DNA of 64,000 bases from an uncultured Clostridia bacterium (GTDB taxonomy: Bacteria; Bacillota; Clostridia; UBA1212). The position numbers and the translations under genes are program-made. The notes beneath the pieces are model-generated. The model did no database searches and had not been told where the DNA came from. It saw only the letters and a list, made by a program, of their open reading frames with translations. The DNA lies in assembly GCA_947304585.1 (NCBI GenBank), contig CAMZBI010000004.1:21192-85191 (forward strand). Reading direction: 5' to 3'. The stretch's first letter is position 1, and every line of letters begins with the position of its first letter. Below are positions 24,641 to 33,153 of the stretch, piece after piece.

Positions 24641-25834
24641 ATGTCAAACCAGTTTTATGTTGACTATGTGGAAAAAACGCTGAAAAGAAAATTGGCGCCG
24701 GGAACTGTTTATTCAGACAGCGAGTTCAAAAAGCTTGCGGAAGAGGCGGTTTCAGAATTGGCGGAGAAGATCAGCGTCAGCGAAGATGAAAAAAGAGAGA
24801 TAACAGAGACTGTGTTTGTTTCCCACAGGAAACTCGGAATACTTCAGCCGATGCTTGACGATCCGGACGTCAATGAGATCATGATCAACGGTACTGAGAG
24901 TATCTACATCGAAAAAAATGGAAAAATAGAGAAATACGATAAGAGATTTTCTGATTCCGCAGTTCTTTTGAATGTGATACAGTCCATGGTCTCCTGGGTC
25001 GATAGAACCGTAAACGAAAGCTCGCCCATTGTCGATGCAAGGCTCACAGACGGGTCAAGGGTAAACATCGTTCTGAAACCGGTGGCTTTGAATGGACCTA
25101 TCGTGACGATAAGAAAATTTCCTGAAAGAAATTTTGAAATGGCGGAGCTTGTGGCGCAGGGGAGCCTGACGGAAGAGGAGGCTGCCTTTTTAAAGAAATG
25201 CGTTGAATCAAAGGTCAATATCTTTGTCTCCGGAGGCACTTCCAGCGGAAAAACCACTTTCCTGAATGTGTTATGCGGATTCATATCCGACCGGGAAAGA
25301 ATAGTTACAGTTGAGGACTCTGCCGAACTGAGGCTTTCTCCGCCGAATATCGTGAGACTTGAAACAAAAGAACACGGTTCCGGCAATGGGAAGGATATAA
25401 CTATGAGGATGCTTATCAAAACTGCTCTGAGAATGAGACCTGACAGAATAATTGTGGGAGAAGTTCGGGATTCTGCGGCGGTGGATATGCTGCAGGCCAT
25501 GTGCACAGGTCATGACGGAAGTATGTCCACTGCACACGCCAACAGTGCAAGGGACGTAATAACCAGGATAGAAACGATGGCACTCTGGGAGGGAAATATC
25601 AATATAGAGGCGGTAAGGCAACAGATAGCTTCCGGTCTGGATCTGGTGGTCCATATGCAGCGGAGCAGCGATATGAAAAGGTTTATATCCGAGATATGCT
25701 GTGTTAACGGATGCGAAGACGGACGTGTGTCCCTGAAAACGCTTTTTAAAAACGGCTCGAGGACAGGTGAAATTGAAGAAGGATCAAGAATTTATGAAAA
25801 AACAACTGCAGACAAAAACAATACTTCGCTTTAA
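24641..25834 (+). CDS. cpaF: CpaF/TadA-type secretion ATPase
   Basis: This hexameric ATPase powers assembly of Flp/Tad pili or a related type II-like secretion machine at the inner face of the membrane. I use ATG 24641 (397 residues, MSNQFYVDYV). GGGGG lies about 16 nt upstream, so the ribosome site is poor, and an upstream ATG at 24593 overlaps the possible -10. Motifs are clear: LDDPDVNEIMINGTE, Walker A GGTSSGKTT near 200, an Asp-Glu box VEDSAEL, Walker B region MRPDRIIVGEVRD, and the His box TGHDGSMSTAHANS. The next gene overlaps its end, forming a compact operon with TadB, TadC, a Flp-like subunit and an FHA protein. Confidence 0.93.
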   Translation: MSNQFYVDYVEKTLKRKLAPGTVYSDSEFKKLAEEAVSELAEKISVSEDEKREITETVFVSHRKLGILQPMLDDPDVNEIMINGTESIYIEKNGKIEKYDKRFSDSAVLLNVIQSMVSWVDRTVNESSPIVDARLTDGSRVNIVLKPVALNGPIVTIRKFPERNFEMAELVAQGSLTEEEAAFLKKCVESKVNIFVSGGTSSGKTTFLNVLCGFISDRERIVTVEDSAELRLSPPNIVRLETKEHGSGNGKDITMRMLIKTALRMRPDRIIVGEVRDSAAVDMLQAMCTGHDGSMSTAHANSARDVITRIETMALWEGNINIEAVRQQIASGLDLVVHMQRSSDMKRFISEICCVNGCEDGRVSLKTLFKNGSRTGEIEEGSRIYEKTTADKNNTSL

Positions 25835-26585
25835 GTCAGGCGCCGGGAAAGGGTTTTATCATCAGAATCCGGCTGTGCTTGTGCTTCTTGGATCCGCATT
25901 TTTTGCAGCGGTTTTTGCCGGCGCACTGATCCTTTCCGACAACTGGATGCTTTCACTGATCGCGGCGGCGACAGTCACCCCGTTTTTTGTGAGATCGTAT
26001 AAAAAAGCGGCCAAAGAACGAAAAAAGAAAAGAATCGAAAAGCAGTTTCTTGAAGCCATGCAACTGGTGCTTTCAGCTGTTTCTGCGGGAAATTCAGTGG
26101 AACAGGCCATGGTCTCCGTACTGGAGAATCAGGAAAAGGGACACTCATCGTCTATTGGCGATATCGCCATGGAACTTGACTCCGTATGCAGAAAAACAGG
26201 CATGCTCTACCGGTTTTACGACGAACTCATGCTTTTTGCGGTAAAAACGGAAAGTGAAAACATAATAAGCTGCGTCAATGCAATGTCAATAGTTGCTGTC
26301 CGGGGAGGGGATATGACCTATGTCATAAGAAATGCGCTTGCCAATCTCAGGGTCAAATTTGAAACGGATGATGAAATAATGCGGGCGCTGTCATTGCCAA
26401 AATACAACCTGAGGATAATAACGGTCATGCCTTTTGCTCTTGTTCTGCTGATAAAAAATATGTCTGAGGGGTATATGGATGCGCTTTATGAGACGAACTA
26501 CGGGTTAGCGGTGTCAATTGGTGCGATGACTGTGATCGCCGGTGCGTGGCTGTTCGGAAGCAAACTTTGCGATGTTAAACTATAG
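25794..26585 (+). CDS. TadB-like pilus assembly membrane protein
   Basis: This platform protein of Tad/Flp pilus assembly (type II secretion F-domain family) couples the ATPase to subunit extrusion. I use ATG 25794 (263 residues), 10 nt after AAGAAGGA and overlapping the cpaF end. Two hydrophobic segments near residues 25-60 (LLGSAFFAAVFAGALIL and an adjoining one) are followed by a cytoplasmic helical domain with AMQLVLSAVSAGNSVEQAM, typical of the F domain. C-terminal membrane segments follow (MPFALVLLI, AMTVIAGAWLFG). It sits between cpaF and the TadC gene, as in other Clostridia. Confidence 0.88.
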   Translation: MKKQLQTKTILRFKSGAGKGFYHQNPAVLVLLGSAFFAAVFAGALILSDNWMLSLIAAATVTPFFVRSYKKAAKERKKKRIEKQFLEAMQLVLSAVSAGNSVEQAMVSVLENQEKGHSSSIGDIAMELDSVCRKTGMLYRFYDELMLFAVKTESENIISCVNAMSIVAVRGGDMTYVIRNALANLRVKFETDDEIMRALSLPKYNLRIITVMPFALVLLIKNMSEGYMDALYETNYGLAVSIGAMTVIAGAWLFGSKLCDVKL

Positions 26586-26618
26586 ATTTTTTGTATCAAT
26601 TCAAAGGAGGTGATTCCG

Positions 26619-27347
26619 TTGGAAACTAAAAATAGTTTTCTGTCAGGGTACAACGATTCGATGAATGCGAAACTCAGGTTTATTTACGGAGAAGCTTATG
26701 AAAGGCGGAAAAGAGAGAGGGACCTTCTGCTTAAACTCTGCCCGCTGTTTGCGGTGCTTTCTTTCGGCGCGGGTATTCTGTTTGAACTGACAGTTGTTGA
26801 GGCTCTGATCCTTGGCCTTGGAGTGCCGCTGATCGTGATCGTTGCCACGGAACACAGTATTAATGACAAGGCAAAAACCAAGACGAAAAAACTCAGGCTG
26901 GGTCTTGCAGATCTGCTTGAGCGGCTGGCTGTTTTAGTGGATGCCGGAGTGCCTCTTTGGAGTGCCATCGTGACTGTAAGCGGATACATGGACAAAAATG
27001 ACGGAGCACTGGGAGAAGAACTGTGGCGCACGGTAAATGATTTTGTCACGCCCTCAGGGTATTATTACGGCAATGAAAATGCGATGGAGGATTTGGCCAA
27101 ACGCTGCAACGATGCACAGGTCAGCACGTTTGTTTCGCTCGTACTTCAGAACGCAAGAAAGGGCGCCGATGAGCTTGCACCTCTTTTGAGGATGCATGCG
27201 GTAAGCCAGCGGGAGGAAAGAAAGTCTATCTCAAAACAAATGTCGGAAGAAGCGTCAACGCTGATGGTGATACCGTCGGTAATGATACTGACCGCAGTGA
27301 TGGCAATAGTTGCGGCACCGGCAATAATCAGGCTGTTTGCCGGATGA
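26619..27347 (+). CDS. TadC-like pilus assembly membrane protein
   Basis: This is the second platform protein of the Tad locus. I place the start at TTG 26619, 8 nt after GGAGG; a GTG at 26610 overlaps that ribosome site and is unlikely. The 242 residues contain membrane segments at about 45-85, a cytoplasmic F domain (LLERLAVLVDAGVPLWSAI), a block near ISKQMSEEASTLMVIP conserved in TadC proteins, and a final hydrophobic helix (VMILTAVMAIVAAPAIIRLF). It follows tadB by about 30 nt. Confidence 0.88.
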   Translation: METKNSFLSGYNDSMNAKLRFIYGEAYERRKRERDLLLKLCPLFAVLSFGAGILFELTVVEALILGLGVPLIVIVATEHSINDKAKTKTKKLRLGLADLLERLAVLVDAGVPLWSAIVTVSGYMDKNDGALGEELWRTVNDFVTPSGYYYGNENAMEDLAKRCNDAQVSTFVSLVLQNARKGADELAPLLRMHAVSQREERKSISKQMSEEASTLMVIPSVMILTAVMAIVAAPAIIRLFAG

Positions 27348-27378
27348 CCGGGAGATGTATGAAGAAAGGGGTTGAAAT

Positions 27379-27612
27379 TTGGAAATGGTTGAGAGAATAA
27401 AATCGTTTGTCAACGAAAAGTCGGTTCTTGCATGGAACAAAATACGGGACTTCAAAAACAATATAAATGCGTTGGGCACAATAGAGGTGGTCCTTCTGAT
27501 CGCTATTTTGGTTGCGCTTGCGCTGTTATTTAAAACGTTTATAACCAAATATGCGGGCTCAATGTTTGAAAAAATAGAGTCAAAAACCGGGGAGGCGCTT
27601 TCCGATTGGTAA
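27379..27612 (+). CDS. Flp1-like pilin subunit
   Basis: This 77-residue protein starts with TTG 27379 behind GAAAGGGG. A charged N-terminal stretch of about 32 residues is followed by LGTIEVVLLIAILVALALLF, a pilin-type hydrophobic helix with Glu shortly after the Gly, as in Flp1-like subunits of Clostridia. Cleavage after that Gly would yield a mature subunit of about 44 residues. No prepilin peptidase gene is nearby. Its end overlaps the start of the FHA gene. Confidence 0.85.
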   Translation: MEMVERIKSFVNEKSVLAWNKIRDFKNNINALGTIEVVLLIAILVALALLFKTFITKYAGSMFEKIESKTGEALSDW

Positions 27613-28613
27613 ACCAGGAACGGACGGAAGAGAATAATTCGAGGGTATATATAAGCAACGACAGAACGCTTGTTACCATTAGATTGACCGGTGAAAACAG
27701 CTATTCAGAATACAAACAGGCCGCAAGAAACAGGATCTTTGCCAATTACTGCGACAGAGCAGAACTTCTTCCGGCAACCGTGACTCCGGATGGATACGTT
27801 TGCCGCTTAAGAAGCAGGGCCACGCTTAAAGAAATCGTGTGCGGGGACGAGGTCCTTGACGTCAGGGGTCTGTCTGCGTTGGCATCGTGTCTGAAAGAGT
27901 TGATCGTAGCTGCAAAGGAATACGGCGTTGATCCAAGGGATTTTGTTTATGACTACAACGGGGTGGAAGTTCGACGTATTGATGCGGATTATAGGTTCGT
28001 TTACATGCCCGGTTTGAGGTTTGCGGAGGGGAGGACGACTGTAAGCGAATTGCTTAAAATCTATTTTTTGAACACAGAGACGGAAGACCTTTCGCAATCG
28101 GATTATGAGGCGATCAGAAATTATGTAACTATGGTCAGAACGGAAGAATCTCCGGATGACATACTGGAAGACCTTGACAGAATTACGGGGAAGATCGACG
28201 AACTTTTCACAGACACATCTTTTACGCAGAAACTCAAAAGCATTATTGGATTTGGAAAAGTCAGACAGAACGCAGACGAAGCACCTGCACCGGTGATCTA
28301 TGTTCTGAAGGGATTGGGCGGACTTGAAGGGTTGAGTTTGGAAAGATGCGTCCGACCTTCAAAAAGGCTGGAAATCAGGATAGGACGGGACGAAGAATGG
28401 GCTGACATACCTGTGCCGGACATGTTTGCAAGCAGGAGACATGCCGAATTGACGATATCCGGCAACGGGCAGATGACCGTGGCAAACCTTTCTTTAAACG
28501 GAATCGTTGTCGACGGAGAAAAAACAAAAGACTGTATCAGTCAAACAGTAAAGGGGACGGAGGTGGTGATAAACATAACCGACAGTTGCGGGATCGTTCT
28601 GTCTGCGGCATAA
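27606..28613 (+). CDS. FHA-domain protein of the Tad locus
   Basis: This 335-residue protein starts with TTG 27606 overlapping the Flp gene stop, with GGGGAGG about 8 nt upstream. Residues 1-210 look like the globular N-terminal domain often found before FHA domains in Firmicute Tad clusters, and residues 210-245 are a linker. The FHA domain occupies about 250-335, with GRDEEWADIPVPDMFASRRHAEL carrying the GR, S-R-H core for phosphothreonine binding (split here by normal spacing), and NLSLNGIVVDG near the end. It probably links pilus assembly to Ser/Thr kinase signalling. No kinase gene is in the window. Confidence 0.88.
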   Translation: MVNQERTEENNSRVYISNDRTLVTIRLTGENSYSEYKQAARNRIFANYCDRAELLPATVTPDGYVCRLRSRATLKEIVCGDEVLDVRGLSALASCLKELIVAAKEYGVDPRDFVYDYNGVEVRRIDADYRFVYMPGLRFAEGRTTVSELLKIYFLNTETEDLSQSDYEAIRNYVTMVRTEESPDDILEDLDRITGKIDELFTDTSFTQKLKSIIGFGKVRQNADEAPAPVIYVLKGLGGLEGLSLERCVRPSKRLEIRIGRDEEWADIPVPDMFASRRHAELTISGNGQMTVANLSLNGIVVDGEKTKDCISQTVKGTEVVINITDSCGIVLSAA

Positions 28614-28739
28614 ACAGGCGTTAGGCAACGACAAAAACCGCTTTTGTTATTAATCAAATAATTCAGTTGTCCTTGTAACAGAAAAAAAGATACTCACAAT
28701 GCAGACTGAGCAAGAACGGGCAGGGATTTTAAAAAAGCA
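28614..28739. other. Spacer between the FHA gene and the tRNA promoter
   Basis: No coding region is visible. A small A/T hairpin (ACAAAA-accgc-TTTTGT near 28630) could be a weak terminator of the Tad operon. Confidence 0.3.
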
Positions 28740-28768
28740 TTGACAGGATTGCGCCGTTGTGTTAAAAT
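28740..28768 (+). promoter_or_regulatory. tRNA promoter
   Basis: TTGACA (28740-28745), a 17-bp spacer and TAAAAT (28763-28768) lie 26 nt before tRNA-Ser. Confidence 0.85.
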
Positions 28769-28794
28769 GCGCTCCGTGCCTCTTTTGAGGACAC

Positions 28795-28884
28795 GGAAAG
28801 ATGGTCGAGTTGGTTTAAGGCACCGGTCTTGAAAACCGGCGATGGTTTTGCCATCCGTGGGTTCGAATCCCACTCTTTCCGCCA
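28795..28884 (+). tRNA. tRNA-Ser (anticodon TGA)
   Basis: The acceptor stem GGAAAGA/TCTTTCC, with discriminator G and encoded CCA, encloses a D arm, anticodon stem CCGGT-CTTGAAA-ACCGG with anticodon TGA, a long variable arm (class II) and the T arm GTGGGTTCGAATCCCAC. It decodes UCA and related serine codons. Confidence 0.97.
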
Positions 28885-28890
28885 GGGTAT

Positions 28891-28967
28891 GCGCCCATAG
28901 CTCAATTGGATAGAGCGTCTGGCTACGGACCAGAAGGTTGTGGATTCGAGCTCTGCTGGGCGCGCCA
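28891..28967 (+). tRNA. tRNA-Arg (anticodon ACG)
   Basis: The acceptor stem GCGCCCA/TGGGCGC has discriminator G and encoded CCA. The anticodon arm TCTGG-CTACGGA-CCAGA gives ACG, normally edited to ICG to read CGU, CGC and CGA. The T stem has two G-T wobble pairs. It lies 6 nt after tRNA-Ser on the same transcript. Confidence 0.95.
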
Positions 28968-28969
28968 CG

Positions 28970-29007
28970 AAAAGGACAGCTGAAGGTTTCTCCGGCGGTC
29001 CTTTTTT
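28970..29007 (+). terminator. Terminator of the tRNA operon
   Basis: AAAAGGAC (28970-28977) pairs with GTCCTTTT (28998-29005), with T-run continuing to 29007, right after tRNA-Arg. Confidence 0.7.
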
Positions 29008-29051
29008 GTTGCCAAAACTGCCTGTAGTTGACCACCGGAGAGTTCATTTTG

Positions 29052-29081
29052 TTGATAAGAAAAGCTTTTTTGTGGTAAAAT
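29052..29081 (+). promoter_or_regulatory. Promoter of the ECF transporter operon
   Basis: TTGATA (29052-29057) and TAAAAT (29076-29081) have 18 bp between them, 45 nt before the EcfT start. No riboswitch-like fold is evident in the short leader. Confidence 0.6.
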
Positions 29082-29125
29082 GACCGTTGTCGAAAGACTT
29101 GTAAAATGCCTGCAGGAGATCAGAA

Positions 29126-30013
29126 ATGCACTGTTTCCGAAGATATCATCCCATAACGAAAATCGCATATTTTGCCGTGCTTTTCGCAATTGCAATGTTT
29201 TCCGAGAACCCTCTGATCAGAGTTTTGTCTCTTGCCGGGGCATTGGCGGCGCTTGCTGCAGGCGGTTCTTCATTCAAACGTTTGCTGAAAATTGCGGCAG
29301 GCGGGGTGATAACTGTCCTTGTCATGGGACCGGTCAACTGCATCATTTTCCACGAAGGAAGAACGGTACTGTTCCGTGTCTTCGGAGCTGCGGTCACTGC
29401 AGAAGCTTTTCTTTACGGATTATCTGCCGGTGTGATGATCGTCGGAACTGCGGTATGGTGTATATTCTTAACAGATGAGACTGATTCGGAGGATCTTGTG
29501 TTCACCCTCGGAAGAGTTCTGCCCGGCGTTTCTGCGGTAATAACCGTTACGTTGAGATATATTCCGGAGATCATAAAAAAATACAGAGAAACTCTTGCTG
29601 CCCAGAGAATGGTGGGAATTTTTGACGGAAAGAAATTCTTTGTCAGAGCGGTCGTTGCGACTAAAGTCTTTATGTCGGTGACAGAAAGATCTGTAGAAAA
29701 CGCCATGGATACTGCGTTTATAATGCGGGCAAGAGGTTACGGACTCAGAAGAAGAGTGTCCGCAAGCTATAAGAAATGGCGCGAAGAAGATACTGTGATG
29801 ACTTTGCTGACTGTAACCGGAGCGGCAGCATTTGCTTTTGGTGAGATATCGGGATTACTGGGTTTTACATACTACCCTGCTGCGGAATTCGGAAGCGTCA
29901 GTCTTTCGGCGGCGGCATTGGCAATGGTCTGTGCACTGTTTTTCGCACTGCCTGCGTTGACGGCTTTGGACGGGAGGATAAGATGGCAAAAAAGCTTCAA
30001 ATCAAGGACCTGA
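29126..30013 (+). CDS. ecfT: ECF transporter transmembrane protein EcfT
   Basis: This scaffold subunit of an energy-coupling factor (vitamin or metal) importer joins the ATPases to the S component. It is 295 residues with ATG after GCAGGAGA. Hydrophobic segments lie at about 10-50, 60-85, 90-115 and 235-280. A cytoplasmic coupling region includes TLRYIPEIIKKYRETLAAQRM and MRARGYG, the two Arg-containing coupling-helix motifs of EcfT. The end overlaps the ATPase gene by 31 nt. Confidence 0.9.
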   Translation: MHCFRRYHPITKIAYFAVLFAIAMFSENPLIRVLSLAGALAALAAGGSSFKRLLKIAAGGVITVLVMGPVNCIIFHEGRTVLFRVFGAAVTAEAFLYGLSAGVMIVGTAVWCIFLTDETDSEDLVFTLGRVLPGVSAVITVTLRYIPEIIKKYRETLAAQRMVGIFDGKKFFVRAVVATKVFMSVTERSVENAMDTAFIMRARGYGLRRRVSASYKKWREEDTVMTLLTVTGAAAFAFGEISGLLGFTYYPAAEFGSVSLSAAALAMVCALFFALPALTALDGRIRWQKSFKSRT

Positions 30014-31356
30014 ACTTTAAATATGCGCTGGGTGACCGGTACGTTTTACGCGGCATTGATCTTGAACTGGATGCAGGAGAGAAAGTACTTCTTTCGGGAA
30101 TTTCGGGGTCCGGAAAGTCGACGCTTCTTAAGGTGATATCGCCAATGACATCCCCCAGGGGTGGGCGAAGCGGCTCAGTACTGATCGACGGAACGGACGT
30201 AAGAGATATGCCAAGGCTCGACATCACCTCCAAAGTTGCATATGTGGCACAGAATCCGGAAAACGGGATAGTTGTCGACACCGTGTACGGGGAACTTGCT
30301 TTCTGCTGTGAAAACATCGGCATGAATAGGGAAGAGGTAAGGAGAAGAGTCGCTTGGACTGCGTCGTATTTCGGAATCGAGGACATTCTGAAGAGGAAGA
30401 TATCGGAACTGTCGGGGGGACAAAAACAGATAGTAAGCCTTGCTGCGGCGATTATGCTTAAGCCGGAGATACTGCTTCTTGACGAGCCCACCACGTACCT
30501 TGACCCGATACAGGCAGTCAGATTTTTGGATCTGGTGGATAACTTAAACAGAGATTTCGGAATGACCGTTATTGTTGCGGAGCACAGAGTCGAAAGCTTT
30601 GCCGGAAGGTTCGACAGGGTCGTAAAAATCGAAGAGGGCGTTTTATTAGACATGGATGTCAGAACGTCTTTCAACGAAACCGACATGTTTTACGAAAGGG
30701 TATTTGCTTTAAACGACGGAGCGGTGAACACAGGGGACCCTGCGGTTTCAGTCAAAAATCTTGAATTCAGGTACGCTAAAGACGGTCCGAACGTCTTGGA
30801 TGGAGCAAACGTAGACATACCGAAGGGGAGTATTTACGCACTTCTTGGAGCAAACGGTTGCGGAAAAACAACTTTTCTAAGGTGCCTAACGTGTGAGCTC
30901 AAACCTCAGCGCGGAAACGTAAAGATCCGGTCGCAGTGTGCGGCGATGACCCAGAATCCGCTGTCGATGTTTATAGAAGAGACGCCTGAAAAGGATTACA
31001 GGTTTTTTCTGAAGCAAAAAGGCTTTAAAAAAGAAGAGGCTGACGCCAGAATAAGTGAAGTAGCCGAAAAGCTTGAACTCACTGAGGATATACTCAAAAC
31101 AAACGTTCTCGATCTTAGCGGCGGTGAAACGGAGCGAGCGGCTATGGCTAAACTGTTGCTTGCAGGTGCGGACGTGTTGCTTTTTGACGAACCTACAAAG
31201 GGACTTGACAGCGCTGCCAAGGCTAAACTTACTGGGATAATGAAAGAACTGGCGGAACGAGGGATTACCATCATATTCGTGACCCATGACGTCGGATTTG
31301 CCCTTTCAACTGCAGACAGGGCCGGGGTGCTGTCCGCAGGCAGTATACTGGAGTAG
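29983..31356 (+). CDS. ECF transporter double ATPase (EcfA1-A2 fusion)
   Basis: This 457-residue protein carries two ABC ATPase domains in one chain. Domain 1: Walker A GISGSGKST near residue 40, LSGGQKQ near 145, LLLDEPTTYLDP. Domain 2: GANGCGKTT near 290, DLSGGETERAAMAK near 375, LLFDEPTKGLDS, HDVGF. Both sets look catalytic. It powers the adjacent EcfT with the S component encoded next. Single-chain EcfA pairs like this are common in Clostridia that dedicate a module to one S component. Confidence 0.93.
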   Translation: MAKKLQIKDLNFKYALGDRYVLRGIDLELDAGEKVLLSGISGSGKSTLLKVISPMTSPRGGRSGSVLIDGTDVRDMPRLDITSKVAYVAQNPENGIVVDTVYGELAFCCENIGMNREEVRRRVAWTASYFGIEDILKRKISELSGGQKQIVSLAAAIMLKPEILLLDEPTTYLDPIQAVRFLDLVDNLNRDFGMTVIVAEHRVESFAGRFDRVVKIEEGVLLDMDVRTSFNETDMFYERVFALNDGAVNTGDPAVSVKNLEFRYAKDGPNVLDGANVDIPKGSIYALLGANGCGKTTFLRCLTCELKPQRGNVKIRSQCAAMTQNPLSMFIEETPEKDYRFFLKQKGFKKEEADARISEVAEKLELTEDILKTNVLDLSGGETERAAMAKLLLAGADVLLFDEPTKGLDSAAKAKLTGIMKELAERGITIIFVTHDVGFALSTADRAGVLSAGSILE

Positions 31357-31456
31357 TATTATTTCGTGACTAATCGGTCAGATTACATGAGAAGAATCCG
31401 GAAAATCCGTAAACCGGAACAGACTGATGATCCGTAGCGATTCGGGAGATTTGCAA

Positions 31457-32188
31457 ATGGTTGCAGGAATGTCTTTGAAAAGGATATTTGCCTATATAGC
31501 AATAGTGCTGCTAATACCGGCTATTATTGTGGTGTTTGCGGCAGTGCTTCCAAAGTCTCTGTTTATGCCGGTTGCCGTTCTAATTGCGCTGACAGCAGTG
31601 CTGGCGTTTATGCTTGGATTTGAAAAAGAAGCCGACAATGCGTCAAAAGCGGTGCTTGTTGCAGTATTTACCGCTCTTTCCGTTGCCGGGAGGGTCGTTT
31701 TTGCGGCAACGCCCGGTTTTAAACCGGTGTTCAGCATTGCGATATTTGCGGGTATCTATCTTGGAGGAGAAGCGGGCTTTTTGGTCGGGGCACTGACGGC
31801 ACTGATATCGAATTTCGTTTTTGGTCAGGGTGCATGGACGATATTCCAGATGTTCAGCTGGGGTCTGATAGGTCTTGCGGCAGGGCTTCTTGCACCGTTG
31901 CTCCGCAAAAGCAAGGTCGCTCTTTGCATTGCAGGGGCTTTGGCAGGACCGCTGTTTTCGCTGATTATAGACGTGTGGTCAACAGTCTGGATATACGGGA
32001 CTTTTTCGCTTAAAACATACCTGGCAACTACTCTTGCAAGTCTTCCTTTTACGATTCTTCATGCGATTTCAAACGTGGTGTTTCTGCTTCTGCTCGCTGA
32101 ACCGATGCGGAAAGCGATGGCAAGAGTTACTGTGAAGTATGCGCTGATGACCTCGGGTGAAAGTCTGAAACGGAGGAGCAAAATATGA
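31457..32188 (+). CDS. ECF transporter substrate-binding (S) component
   Basis: I favour ATG 31457, 9 nt after CGGGAG; an ATG at 31427 would add ten residues. The protein has six hydrophobic segments. The stretch AGRVVFAATPGFKP...GIYLGGEAGFLVG and the motif GQGAWTIFQMFSWGLIG belong to a broad group of S components whose substrate is usually not assigned by sequence (vitamin-like molecules are usual). The last segments carry the lipid-facing helices that tilt during transport. With the two preceding genes it makes a complete dedicated importer. The next gene overlaps its stop. Confidence 0.88.
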   Translation: MVAGMSLKRIFAYIAIVLLIPAIIVVFAAVLPKSLFMPVAVLIALTAVLAFMLGFEKEADNASKAVLVAVFTALSVAGRVVFAATPGFKPVFSIAIFAGIYLGGEAGFLVGALTALISNFVFGQGAWTIFQMFSWGLIGLAAGLLAPLLRKSKVALCIAGALAGPLFSLIIDVWSTVWIYGTFSLKTYLATTLASLPFTILHAISNVVFLLLLAEPMRKAMARVTVKYALMTSGESLKRRSKI

Positions 32189-32958
32189 ACGTTGCGGTAG
32201 TTCTCGGGGCCTCGTCAGGTATTGGGCGGGCTGTTGCACAGGAGTTGTGCAAAAACCGGTCGAAATCATTTGATGAGATAATTCTTGTGGCAAGAAGAAT
32301 TCAAAAACTACAGGAAACTGCAGAATCCTTGGAGTTTACAAGAGTTAAAACAGTGGAATGCGATCTGAGAGATACTGGGGCTGCAGAAAGAATCCGGCAG
32401 GAAATAGGCAAAGAAAACAAAGTGAAGTGGCTTGTCCTCAGTGCCGGAACGGGATATTATGAATATTTTTCAGGGAGCCCGCACGAACATTATGAAGAAA
32501 TGATAGATCTTAACTGCAGAGTTAATGCGGCGATGATCCATGCGATCCTGCCTTTCTGCGGCGAAGGAACAAAAATCGTGAACATTGCAAGCGCTTCCGC
32601 TTTTTCCCCCCAGCCCGGATTTGCAGTTTACGCAGCGACTAAATCTTTTACATTAAGCTTTTCAGAGGCGATTGGACGGGAATTAAAAAAGACGGGAATC
32701 ACTGTGACTGCAGTTTGCCCGGGACCCTGCGACACAGAGTTTTTGGAGAGGGCAGGAAGGGGAAGGGGAATCCCCGAATTTAAAAAGAAGTTCATGATTT
32801 CACCTGACTGTGTGGCTAAAAAGGCGGTGACTGCGGCAGTAAAAGGAAGGGCTGTATGCATTCCAACGTTTAAAATGAAAATGGCATATGCAGCTTCAAA
32901 AATCCTTCCTTCATCTGTTGTAATGACCTTCCTCGAAAGAGGAAACAGGCACCGTTGA
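32185..32958 (+). CDS. Short-chain dehydrogenase/reductase
   Basis: This 257-residue SDR starts within the stop of the S-component gene. The dinucleotide loop is GASSGIGRAVA at residues 8-18, then CDLRD, LSAGTG (NAG variant), IVNIASASAF with the catalytic Ser, and YAATK (YxxxK) near 150. It belongs to the classical DltE/COG0300 group of broad oxidoreductases. It is translationally linked to the ECF importer and may act on the imported compound, but that is only suggested by position. Confidence 0.88.
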   Translation: MNVAVVLGASSGIGRAVAQELCKNRSKSFDEIILVARRIQKLQETAESLEFTRVKTVECDLRDTGAAERIRQEIGKENKVKWLVLSAGTGYYEYFSGSPHEHYEEMIDLNCRVNAAMIHAILPFCGEGTKIVNIASASAFSPQPGFAVYAATKSFTLSFSEAIGRELKKTGITVTAVCPGPCDTEFLERAGRGRGIPEFKKKFMISPDCVAKKAVTAAVKGRAVCIPTFKMKMAYAASKILPSSVVMTFLERGNRHR

Positions 32959-33074
32959 CTGAAGGGGAAAAAGCATGACAGACAGGCGGCGCTGAATGTT
33001 GCTGATTGATTGATACAGGCTAAATATAGGGAAAAACAGTGCGAGTACAATTGGCTGCACGGCAATTTGCCGGA

Positions 33075-33103
33075 TTGACGAAATCTCGCAAGAATGGTAT
33101 AAT
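33075..33103 (+). promoter_or_regulatory. recA promoter
   Basis: TTGACG (33075-33080), 17-bp spacer, TATAAT (33098-33103), about 50 nt before recA. I looked for a LexA-type box (CGAAC-N4-GTTCG) here and found none. Confidence 0.8.
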
Positions 33104-33153
33104 TAAGAAACATTAACCGGAATGGTGAAACCACCGCGGAGGTAGAAAATATT

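Noticed and set aside
29008..29125. Vitamin riboswitch before the ECF operon
   Set aside because: The leader from the promoter to the EcfT start is only about 45 nt and no known riboswitch core is visible.
33000..33150. LexA/SOS box before recA
   Set aside because: No CGAAC-N4-GTTCG-like palindrome was found near the promoter at 33075-33103.
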